From RFTU01 sp032122355 (GTDB taxonomy: Bacteria; Pseudomonadota; Gammaproteobacteria; Burkholderiales; Burkholderiaceae_C): a DNA stretch of 15,261 nt. The translations under genes were made by a program, and so were the position numbers. The notes below the pieces were generated by a model. The model was not told the DNA's origin, did not search any database, and saw only the letters and a list, made by a program, of their open reading frames with translations. The stretch spans positions 1-15,261 of the forward strand of contig JAUMCS010000122.1 of assembly GCA_032122355.1 (NCBI GenBank), given 5' to 3'. Of the stretch, positions 7,216 through 14,598 are shown piece by piece (positions within the stretch are counted from its first letter, which is position 1; each line of letters starts with the position of its first letter).

Positions 7216-9696
7216 ATGGCAATCAAAAAATCAGATCTTTATTCATCTCTGTGGGCATCTTGCGATGAATTGCGCGGCGGCATGGATGCCAGCCAGTACA
7301 AAGATTATGTGCTGTTCATGCTGTTCATCAAGTACATTTCAGACAAGTATGCAGATTCGGATGATTTCGCCCCACCCGTTACCATTCCCAGCGGAGCCAG
7401 CTTTCAGGACATGGTTGCGCTCAAGGGCAAGAGCGATATTGGCGACAAGATCAACACACAGGTGATTCAGCCGCTGATCGATGCCAACTCACGCCTAGCC
7501 CGCAGCGACTTCCCTGACTTCAACGATCCTAATAAACTCGGCGAAGGTCAGGCGATGGTCGAGCGCCTGAGCAACCTGATTGGTATTTTTCAAAAGCCGG
7601 AACTGGATTTTTCAAAGAACCGTGCCGAGAATGATGACATTCTTGGCGATGCTTACGAGTACTTGATGCGGCACTTTGCATCGCAGAGTGGCAAAAGCAA
7701 AGGCCAGTTTTATACCCCTTCAGAAGTCAGTCGCATCATGGCCAAGGTTGTGGGTATTTCCCCCGCCAATGCGGTGGCCTCAACCACCGCGTATGACCCC
7801 ACTTGCGGTTCGGGTTCATTGTTGCTCAAGGTGGCTGCCGAGGCTGGCAAACACATCACGTTGGAAGGTCAGGAAATGGACGTGACCACTGCGGGTTTGG
7901 CCCGCATGAACATGATTTTGCATGACTTTCCAGCTGCCAACATCTTGCAGGGTAACACCTTGGCCGCACCTAAGTTCAAAACGGGCGAAAGCTTGCGCAC
8001 TTACGATTATGTGGTGGCCAATCCGCCGTTTTCAGATAAAACTTGGAGCACCGGCCTGATACCGGCCAGCGATCAGTTTGAGCGCTTTGTTTGGGGTGAG
8101 CCCCCGAAAAAGCAAGGCGATTACGCTTACCTTTTGCACATCATCCGCTCCATGAAAAGCACGGGCAAAGGGGCGTGTATTCTTCCTCATGGGGTACTCT
8201 TTCGGGGGAATGCCGAGGCTGTGATACGTGAGAAATTGGTGCGGTCGGGTATTTTGAAAGGCATTATCGGGCTACCGGCCAACCTCTTTTATGGCACGGG
8301 CATACCGGCTTGCATTTTGGTGCTTGACAAGGAAAATGCCGCGGCGCGCAAGGGCATTTTTATGATAGATGCTTCAAAAGGCTTTATCAAAGATGGTGCT
8401 AAAAACCGCCTGCGTGAGCAAGATATTCATAAAATTGTGGATGCTTACACCAAGGTGGCTGAGTTGCCGCGCTATTCACGAATGGTGCCGTTTTCTGAGA
8501 TTGCAGACCCCAAAAACGACTACAACCTTAATTTGCCGCGCTACATTGACACGACTGAGCCCGAAGATATTCAAGATATTGATGCTCATTTGAACGGTGG
8601 AATTCCTGAGCGTGATTTGGATGCGTTGGCGGATTATTGGCGCGTTATTCCGGGGGTGCGCAGCACCTTGTTTGGTTCAGCTGGACGCGCCGGTTATGCG
8701 CAACTCAAGCTGCCCATTGCTGAGGTGAAGGCCCGCATTTTTGCACACCCTGAGTTCACGGCATTTAATCAGGCGGCCACACAGGTGTTTGCAAACTGGA
8801 AGCAAGCCAGCATGGCGCAACTGAAGGGCTTTGCGCTGAATGGCCATCCCAAGCATTTGATGGATGCTTTGTCTGAAGATTTGTTGGCCCGATTCAAACC
8901 CACGCCCTTGATCAATGCTTATGACGTGTATCAGCACTTGATGGATTATTGGGCAGAAACGATGCAAGATGATTGTTACCTGATTGCTGATGTGGGCTGG
9001 CAGGTGGGTGCGCAGCCGCGTGAAATTTTTCAAGTGAAGAACAAAGATGGCAAGCTGGCTTGGCCCGAAGCGCATGACTACAAGAAGGGCAAGCGTCGCT
9101 TCAAGTCTGATCTGATTCCAGCGCCCATTCTGATGGCCCGTTACTTCATCGCGGAGCGCGACGCCATTGAAGCGCTTGAGGCACAGCTGGCCGAAGTTGA
9201 ACAGCAACTTCAGGAGATGATGGAAGAAAACAGCGGCGATGAAGGGCTGCTGGCCGAGGTCATCGAAGGAGAAGGCGACAAGCAGAAGATCACTGTCAAG
9301 GCTGTCAAAGCCCGCCTGAAGGAGATTGGCAAAGACCCTGACTATGCCGATGAACGCAAAGCACTGCACGACTACGCAGCCCTGCTCGACGAGCAGACCG
9401 ATATCAAGGCCAAGCTGAAAGCAGCGCAGGATGACCTTGAGGCCAAGCTGGATGCCCAGTACCCCAAGCTGACCGAGGAAGAGATCAAGCAGCTTGTCGT
9501 GGATGATAAATGGCTGGCGACTTTAGGCGATGCCGTGCAAGGTGAGCTGGATCAGGTTTCTCAAACCCTTACCGGTCGCATTCGTCAGTTGGCAGAGCGC
9601 TATGCCACACCGCTGCCAGCGCTGACCCAAGAACTTGCCACACTGTCTGCGCGGGTGGATGCGCACTTGAAAAAGATGGGGGCGGTATGGAATTAA
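7216..9696 (+). CDS. hsdM: type I restriction-modification DNA methyltransferase subunit, long form
   Basis: HsdM methylates adenine (N6) using S-adenosylmethionine, in complex with HsdS. Residues ~7-140 are the HsdM N-terminal helical domain (SLWASCDELRGGMDASQYKD). Residues ~150-470 are the N6-methyltransferase: QFYTPSEVSRIM, motif I DPTCGSGS (194-201) and catalytic motif IV NPPF (269-272). At 826 residues it is far longer than the ~500-residue E. coli type. The extra ~300 residues include a charged coiled coil (~640-740), as in a known long-HsdM group. The gene ends in MGAVWN-stop, and the fic start codon lies inside these last codons (10-bp overlap). Its last 17 shared bases (9676-9692) recur before DUF1016 and before hsdS. 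Confidence 0.95.
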   Translation: MAIKKSDLYSSLWASCDELRGGMDASQYKDYVLFMLFIKYISDKYADSDDFAPPVTIPSGASFQDMVALKGKSDIGDKINTQVIQPLIDANSRLARSDFPDFNDPNKLGEGQAMVERLSNLIGIFQKPELDFSKNRAENDDILGDAYEYLMRHFASQSGKSKGQFYTPSEVSRIMAKVVGISPANAVASTTAYDPTCGSGSLLLKVAAEAGKHITLEGQEMDVTTAGLARMNMILHDFPAANILQGNTLAAPKFKTGESLRTYDYVVANPPFSDKTWSTGLIPASDQFERFVWGEPPKKQGDYAYLLHIIRSMKSTGKGACILPHGVLFRGNAEAVIREKLVRSGILKGIIGLPANLFYGTGIPACILVLDKENAAARKGIFMIDASKGFIKDGAKNRLREQDIHKIVDAYTKVAELPRYSRMVPFSEIADPKNDYNLNLPRYIDTTEPEDIQDIDAHLNGGIPERDLDALADYWRVIPGVRSTLFGSAGRAGYAQLKLPIAEVKARIFAHPEFTAFNQAATQVFANWKQASMAQLKGFALNGHPKHLMDALSEDLLARFKPTPLINAYDVYQHLMDYWAETMQDDCYLIADVGWQVGAQPREIFQVKNKDGKLAWPEAHDYKKGKRRFKSDLIPAPILMARYFIAERDAIEALEAQLAEVEQQLQEMMEENSGDEGLLAEVIEGEGDKQKITVKAVKARLKEIGKDPDYADERKALHDYAALLDEQTDIKAKLKAAQDDLEAKLDAQYPKLTEEEIKQLVVDDKWLATLGDAVQGELDQVSQTLTGRIRQLAERYATPLPALTQELATLSARVDAHLKKMGAVWN
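9676..9692 (+). repeat. 17-bp hsdM-tail/start-codon module, copy 1 of 3
   Basis: ATGGGGGCGGTATGGAA encodes the MGAVW end of HsdM and at the same time supplies a G-rich ribosome binding site and the ATG of the next gene. Exact copies lie at 10299-10315 and 11508-11524, where no hsdM precedes them. The left flank (G here, C in the others) and the right flank (T here, G in the others) differ, so the match to this copy is exactly 17 bp. Confidence 0.95.
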
Positions 9697-9872
9697 TGCA
9701 AACCATTGCAGGCTTACCCTTGCTGCCGCATGCTTTGGGTGATATTGAAAGCAAAGCCATATTAAAGCAATTGCCTAAAGCCCATGCCGCATTGGCTGAG
9801 CTCAAAGGGGTAGAGCAAACCGCCCAGCAAACCACGCTGCTTATTGGTGAAATTAAAACCTTGATGCAGACA
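9687..9872 (+). CDS. Fic-family protein, N-terminal fragment (runs into assembly gap)
   Basis: These 62 residues begin MELMQTIAGLPLLPHALG and continue with IESKAILKQLPKAHAALAEL, which fits the N-terminal region of Fic/DOC proteins of the AMP-transferase type (leucine/proline start, then a helix ending ALAELKG). After LKGV the sequence departs from the usual family pattern (a NQ..LI stretch leading to a QEAK..S.IEN inhibitory motif), so this end may already be altered. The start overlaps hsdM by 10 bp. The fragment ends at the Ns. The catalytic HPFxxGNGR motif is not in the window. Confidence 0.6.
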
Positions 9873-9882
9873 NNNNNNNNNN
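9873..9882. other. assembly gap of 10 Ns within the fic gene
   Basis: Ten unknown bases separate two reading frames of the same gene (frame of 9687 on the left, frame of 9883 on the right). Full Fic proteins of this type have about 350-380 residues, whereas the two fragments give ~147. About 0.6-0.7 kb is therefore probably missing and the N count is not the true length. A real internal deletion hidden by the gap cannot be excluded. Confidence 0.9.
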
Positions 9883-10137
9883 CGCCGCGAATTACCTAAA
9901 ATTTACAGCCAGGATTTGATCAACAACCTGTTCAAGCACCCCTACACCAAGGTTGAATTTGTGATGGAGGATTTGTTGGTGCACCGCAGCACCGCTGTGC
10001 GTTATTTGGACGCATTGGTCAAGTCACAGATTTTGAGTAAATACAAACTTGGCAAAGACAATTATTACTTCAATACCGCGCTTTATCGCTTGCTTGATGG
10101 TGTGGGTGAACGTTTAATGACTGGGAAACCTTTATGA
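9883..10137 (+). CDS. Fic-family protein, C-terminal fragment (winged helix)
   Basis: From the end of the gap the frame reads RRELPKIYSQDLINNLFKHP, then YTKVEFVMEDLLVHRSTAVR and YLDALVKSQILSKYKLGKDN. This matches the C-terminal winged-helix region of Fic proteins, which recognises DNA or partner proteins. There is no start codon; it is the 3' part of the gene begun at 9687. Fic enzymes transfer AMP or related groups to proteins and often form toxin-antitoxin or regulatory units. The stop lies at 10135-10137, just before a palindromic repeat array that begins at 10138. Confidence 0.75.
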   Translation, partial: RRELPKIYSQDLINNLFKHPYTKVEFVMEDLLVHRSTAVRYLDALVKSQILSKYKLGKDNYYFNTALYRLLDGVGERLMTGKPL

Positions 10138-10297
10138 ACGCACACCAAAAAATACAGTTTTTGGTGTGCGTACTGCTAACACACACCAAAAAAGTCGGTT
10201 TTAGCGACATGACAAGCCTCTCATGCACAAGAAACCTTGTTTTTGTGTGCATGTTGCTAAGGTCATGCACACAAAACCGCACTTTTCACCACATGAA
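10138..10297. repeat. array of four palindromic repeats between fic and DUF1016
   Basis: Four related units begin with CACA(C/A) at 10141, 10182, 10226 and 10268, a spacing of 41, 44 and 42 bp. Consensus: ATGCACAC-AAAAACC, a short variable centre, then TTTTTGTGTGCAT. The first unit (10138-10171) is a near-perfect hairpin with 14-bp arms ACGCACACCAAAAA / TTTTTGGTGTGCGT and a 6-nt loop. The third (10222-10253) keeps 8-bp perfect ends CATGCACA / TGTGCATG. Units 2 and 4 have decayed right arms. The array does not code convincingly. Possible roles are operators for a dimeric regulator, mRNA hairpins between genes, or recombination substrates. Confidence 0.85.
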
Positions 10298-10320
10298 CAT
10301 GGGGGCGGTATGGAAGTGAG
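10219..10320 (+). repeat. 102-bp exact direct repeat, copy 1 (before DUF1016)
   Basis: This segment is identical to 11428-11529. It contains palindrome units 3 and 4, the hsdM-tail module and the first 11 bases of the DUF1016 gene (ATGGAAGTGAG). The copies start 1209 bp apart and their outer flanks differ at once on both sides. Confidence 0.97.
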
Positions 10321-11347
10321 TGCATCCGGCGTTGAATACTCGGCGTTGCTCGAACGCATCTCCGGTACCTTTAACCATGCGCAATTACGCGCAGCGCAAG
10401 CCGTTAATGCCGTTTTAATCGATACTTACTGGCAAGTCGGGCAACATATTGTGGAATTTGAGCAGCAGGGCCAGCAACGCGCCGCCTACGGAAAAGCACT
10501 GCTCGAAGCGCTTGCCAGTGACTTAACCTTGCGCCATGGGCGCGGGTTTAGTCGCAGCAACCTGATACGCATTCGGCAGTTCTACCTCGCTTACCCTGAC
10601 CCGCAAATATGTGCGACGCTGTCGCACCTATTGTCTTGGTCGCATATCGTTGAGCTCCTTAAAATTGATGACGAACTTGAACGCGGGTTTTATCAGCAAC
10701 AAACGATCGCCGAACGCTGGAGCGTGCGGGAGCTGATGCGGCAGAAATCGACATCGCTTTTTTTACGAATAGCCGCCAGCAAAGACAAGGCTGGCATTTT
10801 GGCATTGGCCAGGCAAGGCCAGATTGTTGAGCAACCGGCTGATTTGCTACGAGAACCGTATGTGTTTGAATTTCTCAAAATCCCCGAGCCGAGTCATCTC
10901 TCGGAAACGCAACTAGAAACTTTGTTGTGCGACCATCTACAGCCATTCTTACTAGAACTGGGCAAGGGCTTTACCTTTGTTGGGCGGCAATACCGCATCA
11001 CACTCAACAACACGCATTACCGTGTCGATTTGGTGTTTTACCACCGCATTTTGCGTTGCTTTGTCCTTATTGACTTAAAGCTCAATGAGGTGAAGCACCA
11101 TGACATTGGGCAGATGAATATGTATTTAGGTTATTTTGCAGCAGAGGAAAATGTGGAGGGTGATAACCCGCCGATTGGAATTATTTTAAGCCGCCAAAAA
11201 GATGAACTGCTGGTGGAATACGCCACTTACCAAATGGATAGCCAGCTTTTTGTCCAGAAATACCAGCTGTATTTACCTGATCGCGAAGCGCTGCGCCGCG
11301 AACTGGAATTGACCTTGCGAGAGGCAGAAGATGCAAAAGAACAATAG
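10310..11347 (+). CDS. DUF1016 / YhcG-type PD-(D/E)XK nuclease, full length
   Basis: This 345-residue protein has the usual length of the family. Residues ~8-170 are the DUF1016 N-terminal helical domain (YWQVGQHIVEFEQQG, RHGRGFSRSNLIRIRQFY, LSWSHIVELLKI, ERWSVRELMRQ). Residues ~180-340 are the PD-(D/E)XK nuclease fold, with DLVFYHR, then VLIDLKLNEVKHHDIGQMNM and PPIGIILSRQKDE. The start at 10310 follows GGGGGCGGT. A longer in-frame start at 10223 is rejected because it lies in the repeat array and gives non-conserved residues. The family is common inside type I RM operons, where it is presumed to help defence; its biochemical role is not settled. The gene is bounded by 102-bp direct repeats and so looks like a removable cassette. 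A truncated paralogue lies at 14716. Confidence 0.9.
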   Translation: MEVSASGVEYSALLERISGTFNHAQLRAAQAVNAVLIDTYWQVGQHIVEFEQQGQQRAAYGKALLEALASDLTLRHGRGFSRSNLIRIRQFYLAYPDPQICATLSHLLSWSHIVELLKIDDELERGFYQQQTIAERWSVRELMRQKSTSLFLRIAASKDKAGILALARQGQIVEQPADLLREPYVFEFLKIPEPSHLSETQLETLLCDHLQPFLLELGKGFTFVGRQYRITLNNTHYRVDLVFYHRILRCFVLIDLKLNEVKHHDIGQMNMYLGYFAAEENVEGDNPPIGIILSRQKDELLVEYATYQMDSQLFVQKYQLYLPDREALRRELELTLREAEDAKEQ

Positions 11348-11367
11348 ATACCGCCGCGACTGCCAAC

Positions 11368-11386
11368 TGGCCGAGCGCATCGGCCA
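11368..11386 (+). other. small GC-rich stem-loop after the DUF1016 gene
   Basis: TGGCCGA / TCGGCCA form a perfect 7-bp stem with the 5-nt loop GCGCA, 20 bp past the DUF1016 stop codon. No T-run follows, so it is not a standard rho-independent terminator. It could reduce read-through or protect the mRNA end. Confidence 0.35.
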
Positions 11387-11389
11387 AGC

Positions 11390-11506
11390 TATGCACAAAA
11401 AACCTCGATTTTTGGTGCATATGACTTTCTCATGCACAAGAAACCTTGTTTTTGTGTGCATGTTGCTAAGGTCATGCACACAAAACCGCACTTTTCACCA
11501 CATGAA
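11390..11506. repeat. array of three palindromic repeats between DUF1016 and hsdS
   Basis: Units begin at 11394, 11435 and 11477 (spacing 41 and 42 bp). The first (11390-11421) is a strong imperfect hairpin with TATGCAC...AAAAA against TTTTTGGTGCATA, matching at 12 of 13 positions. The last two are identical to units 3 and 4 of the upstream array, since they lie in the 102-bp direct repeat. The DUF1016 gene is therefore flanked on both sides by the same repeat family. Confidence 0.85.
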
Positions 11507-11529
11507 CATGGGGGCGGTATGGAAGTGAG
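11428..11529 (+). repeat. 102-bp exact direct repeat, copy 2 (before hsdS)
   Basis: Identical over 102 bases to 10219-10320. It ends 11 bases into hsdS (ATGGAAGTGAG), so DUF1016 and HsdS share the first residues MEV. Crossing over with copy 1 would leave a single copy joined cleanly to hsdS. Confidence 0.97.
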
Positions 11530-12727
11530 GGCCGGGTATAAGATGACCGAGGTGGGGGTGATTCCGCAAGGTTGGGAACTCATTGAATTCGGTGACATTG
11601 CCATGATTCGGAATGAGAAAGTTCTATGCACCTATACAGAGGATGGAACGCCATGCGTTGAGCTTGAACACATTGGTCAGAAAAATGGAAGGCTGCTTGG
11701 ATACATCGAGGCATCGGGTCCGAAAGCGAAATATAGTTTCAAGAGTGGTGACGTGCTATTTGGCAGGCTTCGCGCCTACCTGAGAAAGAATTGGTTGGCC
11801 ACTTTTGATGGCATTTGCTCCACTGAGATTTGGCCACTGATTTCTCGCAGCGAGCGCATCCACCCAAGTTACCTTAATTCACTTGTGCAAATGAGTTCAT
11901 TCATTGACGCAGCTTGCGTCTCATACGGGACCCATATGCCGCGCTCCGATTGGGCAGTCTTGGAAAAATTTAAAGTCCAGCTCCCGCCGATGCCCGAACA
12001 ACGCGCCATCGCACAAGCCCTAAGCGATGTAGACGCTCTGCTGGCTACACTCGACCAATTGATCGCCAAAAAGCGTGACCTGAAGCAAGCGACCATGCAG
12101 CAATTGCTGACGGGAAAAACTAGGTTGCCGGGGTTTGGTGGGGAGTGGGAGGTTAAACGTTTGGGTGACGTAGTTGACACTGATCCAGAAAATCTTGGCT
12201 CTGATACTGCCACCGATTTCTGCTTCAACTACATCTCACTAGAGGATGTGGATCGCGGCCAACTGAGAAGCCACTCCGAAGAAGTTTTTATCGATGCCCC
12301 ATCGCGCGCTCGAAGAAAACTGATGCCAAACGATGTGCTTGTTTCAACAGTCAGGCCAAATCTGCAATCACATTTACTATTTAAAGGCGATGCAGGGCAC
12401 TGGGTATGTTCAACAGGATTTTGTGTGATTCGTTGCCGCGAAGGCGTCACTTGTCCAGCCTTTGTCTTTAGCCATTTTTTTGGTGATGATGTAAATCGTC
12501 AGATCGATACTTTACTGACTGGCTCTAATTATCCCGCAATAAACAGCGGCGACGTTAGCAACTTGAAAATCATGTTTCCGAGCTACATTGAACAATGTGC
12601 CATCGCTACCGTTCTTTCTGAGATGGACGCCGAGCTGGCAGCCCTCGAAGCGCGACTAGATAAAACCAACAGCATCAAACAGGCCATGATGCAGGAATTG
12701 CTTACCGGAAAGGTGAGGTTGGTATGA
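11519..12727 (+). CDS. hsdS: type I restriction-modification specificity subunit
   Basis: This 402-residue protein recognises the bipartite DNA target and bridges the HsdM subunits. Target recognition domain 1 (~9-160) starts with TEVGVIPQGWE. The central conserved helix follows with PPMPEQRAIAQALSDVDALL and MQQLLTGKTRLPGF (~160-207). Target recognition domain 2 covers ~207-360, and the C-terminal conserved helix ends in KQAMMQELLTGKVRLV. Both half-repeats are present, so the subunit looks complete. Target specificity cannot be read by eye. The start at 11519 follows the GGGGGCGGT module. The residues after MEV (RAGYKMTEVGVIP) fit a normal HsdS start, so this is probably the ancestral partner of the hsdM-tail junction. 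The stop overlaps the next gene's start by 4 bp (ATGA). Confidence 0.93.
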   Translation: MEVRAGYKMTEVGVIPQGWELIEFGDIAMIRNEKVLCTYTEDGTPCVELEHIGQKNGRLLGYIEASGPKAKYSFKSGDVLFGRLRAYLRKNWLATFDGICSTEIWPLISRSERIHPSYLNSLVQMSSFIDAACVSYGTHMPRSDWAVLEKFKVQLPPMPEQRAIAQALSDVDALLATLDQLIAKKRDLKQATMQQLLTGKTRLPGFGGEWEVKRLGDVVDTDPENLGSDTATDFCFNYISLEDVDRGQLRSHSEEVFIDAPSRARRKLMPNDVLVSTVRPNLQSHLLFKGDAGHWVCSTGFCVIRCREGVTCPAFVFSHFFGDDVNRQIDTLLTGSNYPAINSGDVSNLKIMFPSYIEQCAIATVLSEMDAELAALEARLDKTNSIKQAMMQELLTGKVRLV

Positions 12728-14598
12728 GTGCAATTAATCCCCATTACCGAAGTGTGCAGCAGTTGCTGCAAAGCCAGTCATTTTCTATAGATGAGTACCA
12801 ACGGGAGTACAAGTGGGAAAAGCAGAACATAGATGAACTGCTGTCTGATCTTGGTGCCAAATTTTATAGCCACTATCGACCGGAGGACGAAACAACAGCA
12901 GTAAGCGCTTACGGCGAGTATTTCCTTGGTTCGATTATTGTTAGCAAGCGTAATGGAAAGAATTACCTGATCGATGGTCAGCAGCGAGTCACCTCATTAA
13001 CACTGTTATTAATCTGTCTTTACCGTGCGGCAACGAAAAGAAACCTGCCTGTTGTGCAAACGGTTGCGCCGTTGATTTTTAGTGACAATCTGGGCCAACC
13101 AAAATTTAATCTGGACATTCCTGAGCGCTTGCCGGTCATCAAGGCGCTTTTTAGTGGGCAAGCGTTCAGTCCTGATGGAAAAGAAGAATCGCTACAAACC
13201 ATGTATGCCCGATACAGGGACATTGAGGAAAACGACTTGCTGGATGAGTTGGGGCCAGCGTTGCCACACTTTCTCTATTGGTTGCTGACGAGAGTAGGAT
13301 TGATTGAGATCGCAACCGACAATGATGCGTACGCGGCAGCAATCTTTGAGACTATGAACGACCGAGGCAAACCTCTAAGTCCTGTGGACATGCTTAAAGC
13401 TTACCTGCTTGCCCCGATTGAAGATTTGGACTCTAGGCAGCAGATCAATCAAGTCTGGAAAAAAGAAGTTCTGGAGCTGATTTCCTGGGGTGGTGAACAC
13501 GAAGCTGAGCGCGACGCAAACTGCATCAAAGCTTGGTTGCGTGCACATTTCGCAGATACTATTCGTGAGCGTAAGGCTGGGGCTATCGATAAGGATTGGG
13601 AGCTGATTGGTACGGTTTTTCACCGCTGGGTACGCGATAACTGCGCTCGTCTTGGACTAGGCAAAGCCGAACCTAATCGAAAGTTTATGTCAGAAAGCTT
13701 TCCTTTTTTTGCCAAGGCCTATCGTCGTATCTTGCACGCAAGCAAACACTATACGCCCGGCTTACAAGCAGTGTATTACAACGCTCATAATGACTTTACC
13801 TGGCAAAACACGGTGCTACTCGCTCCACTGATAGAAACCGATGACGACGAAATAGTAAAATATAAGATTGCGGTTGTAGCTACTTATTTGGATATTTGGT
13901 TAATGCGCCGGGTCGTCAACTATATCCGCGTCGGTTATTCAAGTGTGTCGTACGCCATGTGGCTGCTTTGTCGTGATATTCGTCAAAAGTCACTGACAGA
14001 ATTGGTGAGTATCCTTCAGAAAAAGCTGGATGAAGATGATGTCACATTTGCAGGGAGCGTTGCAAAAGGGCGTACCGGTATCCAGAGTCTGGTATTGAAC
14101 CAATTCAGCCGCCGTTATATTTATCACTTGTTGGCTCGGCTCACCGAGGCAACCGAGATCGGTGCCGGTCGCACGGAGTCATTCGACAAATTGGTAGCTC
14201 GCAATCATAAAAACCCGTTCGATATTGAGCATATTTGGGCAGATAACTACACAGCTGTTAGTACCATTTTTGATAATGAGGCTGAGTTTGTGGATTGGCG
14301 TAACAATGTTGCTTCGCTGTTGCTACTGCCTGCAGATGTCAACCGTAGCTTAAAAGATAAGCCATTTGATCAGAAGCGACCGCACTACGCTAAGCAAAAC
14401 TTCTATGCAGCAAGCCTAGAAGGCAGTGTCTATCAACACCAGCCACAATTCAAAAAATTTGCAGAGACGAACAGTCTTCCGTTTACAGCATTCGATAATT
14501 TCACAAAAGATGAGCAGTTAAAGCGGCGCGAACTGGTGGCTGCGCTTGTTGAACAGGTATGGTCGACTAAACGATTGCGGGAGGCTACAAATGTCTGA
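12724..14598 (+). CDS. DUF262/DUF1524 (GmrSD-like) protein
   Basis: This 624-residue protein starts with the DUF262 region: SFSIDEYQREYKWEKQNIDE, then LIDGQQRVTSLTLL, in which DGQQR (84-88) is the family's nucleotide-binding/hydrolysis motif. ETMNDRGKPLSPVDMLKAYL follows at ~210. The C-terminal DUF1524 part has FDIEHIWA (H503) and RNNVASLLLLPADVN, an HNH-like nuclease pattern. GmrSD proteins are type IV restriction enzymes that cut glucosylated hydroxymethylcytosine DNA with NTP hydrolysis; other family members act as anti-phage factors. The gene is coupled to hsdS (4-bp overlap), and its last bases overlap an hsdR start by 8 bp. This suggests it was inserted in frame between hsdS and hsdR. 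The specific target is not known. Confidence 0.88.
   Translation: MSAINPHYRSVQQLLQSQSFSIDEYQREYKWEKQNIDELLSDLGAKFYSHYRPEDETTAVSAYGEYFLGSIIVSKRNGKNYLIDGQQRVTSLTLLLICLYRAATKRNLPVVQTVAPLIFSDNLGQPKFNLDIPERLPVIKALFSGQAFSPDGKEESLQTMYARYRDIEENDLLDELGPALPHFLYWLLTRVGLIEIATDNDAYAAAIFETMNDRGKPLSPVDMLKAYLLAPIEDLDSRQQINQVWKKEVLELISWGGEHEAERDANCIKAWLRAHFADTIRERKAGAIDKDWELIGTVFHRWVRDNCARLGLGKAEPNRKFMSESFPFFAKAYRRILHASKHYTPGLQAVYYNAHNDFTWQNTVLLAPLIETDDDEIVKYKIAVVATYLDIWLMRRVVNYIRVGYSSVSYAMWLLCRDIRQKSLTELVSILQKKLDEDDVTFAGSVAKGRTGIQSLVLNQFSRRYIYHLLARLTEATEIGAGRTESFDKLVARNHKNPFDIEHIWADNYTAVSTIFDNEAEFVDWRNNVASLLLLPADVNRSLKDKPFDQKRPHYAKQNFYAASLEGSVYQHQPQFKKFAETNSLPFTAFDNFTKDEQLKRRELVAALVEQVWSTKRLREATNV

Noticed and set aside
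8677..9369. 230-codon minus-strand open frame inside hsdM
   Set aside because: It is antisense to a clearly coding gene with intact family motifs and is an artefact of its codon usage.
9687..9899. Continuous 70-codon gene across the Ns
   Set aside because: The frame after the gap depends on the arbitrary number of Ns; the Fic C-terminal match is in a different frame starting at 9883.
10138..10171. Rho-independent terminator after fic
   Set aside because: The 14-bp hairpin is A/T-rich in its inner half and has no T-run after it; the same family appears repeatedly as an array.
10070..10282. Minus-strand open frame with 14-residue repeats such as MHTKTRFLVH
   Set aside because: A 42-bp palindromic repeat read in frame gives such periodic peptides on both strands; no ribosome binding site or conserved composition was seen.
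10138..10297. CRISPR array
   Set aside because: Repeats are palindromic and degenerate, spacer-like parts are only ~10-14 bp, the unit number is small and no cas genes are present.
10223..10309. 29-residue N-terminal extensions of the DUF1016 and HsdS proteins
   Set aside because: Both extensions are the same repeat-encoded peptide from the 102-bp repeat. The starts at 10310 and 11519 follow a G-rich ribosome binding site and give family-typical N termini.
10134..10319. Small plus-strand open frame (61 codons) ending in MNMGAVWK, with a similar one at 11331-11528
   Set aside because: It lies entirely in the palindromic repeats. The shared end is the copied hsdM tail and the remainder is a translation of CACACAAAAA-type repeats; there is no family signal.
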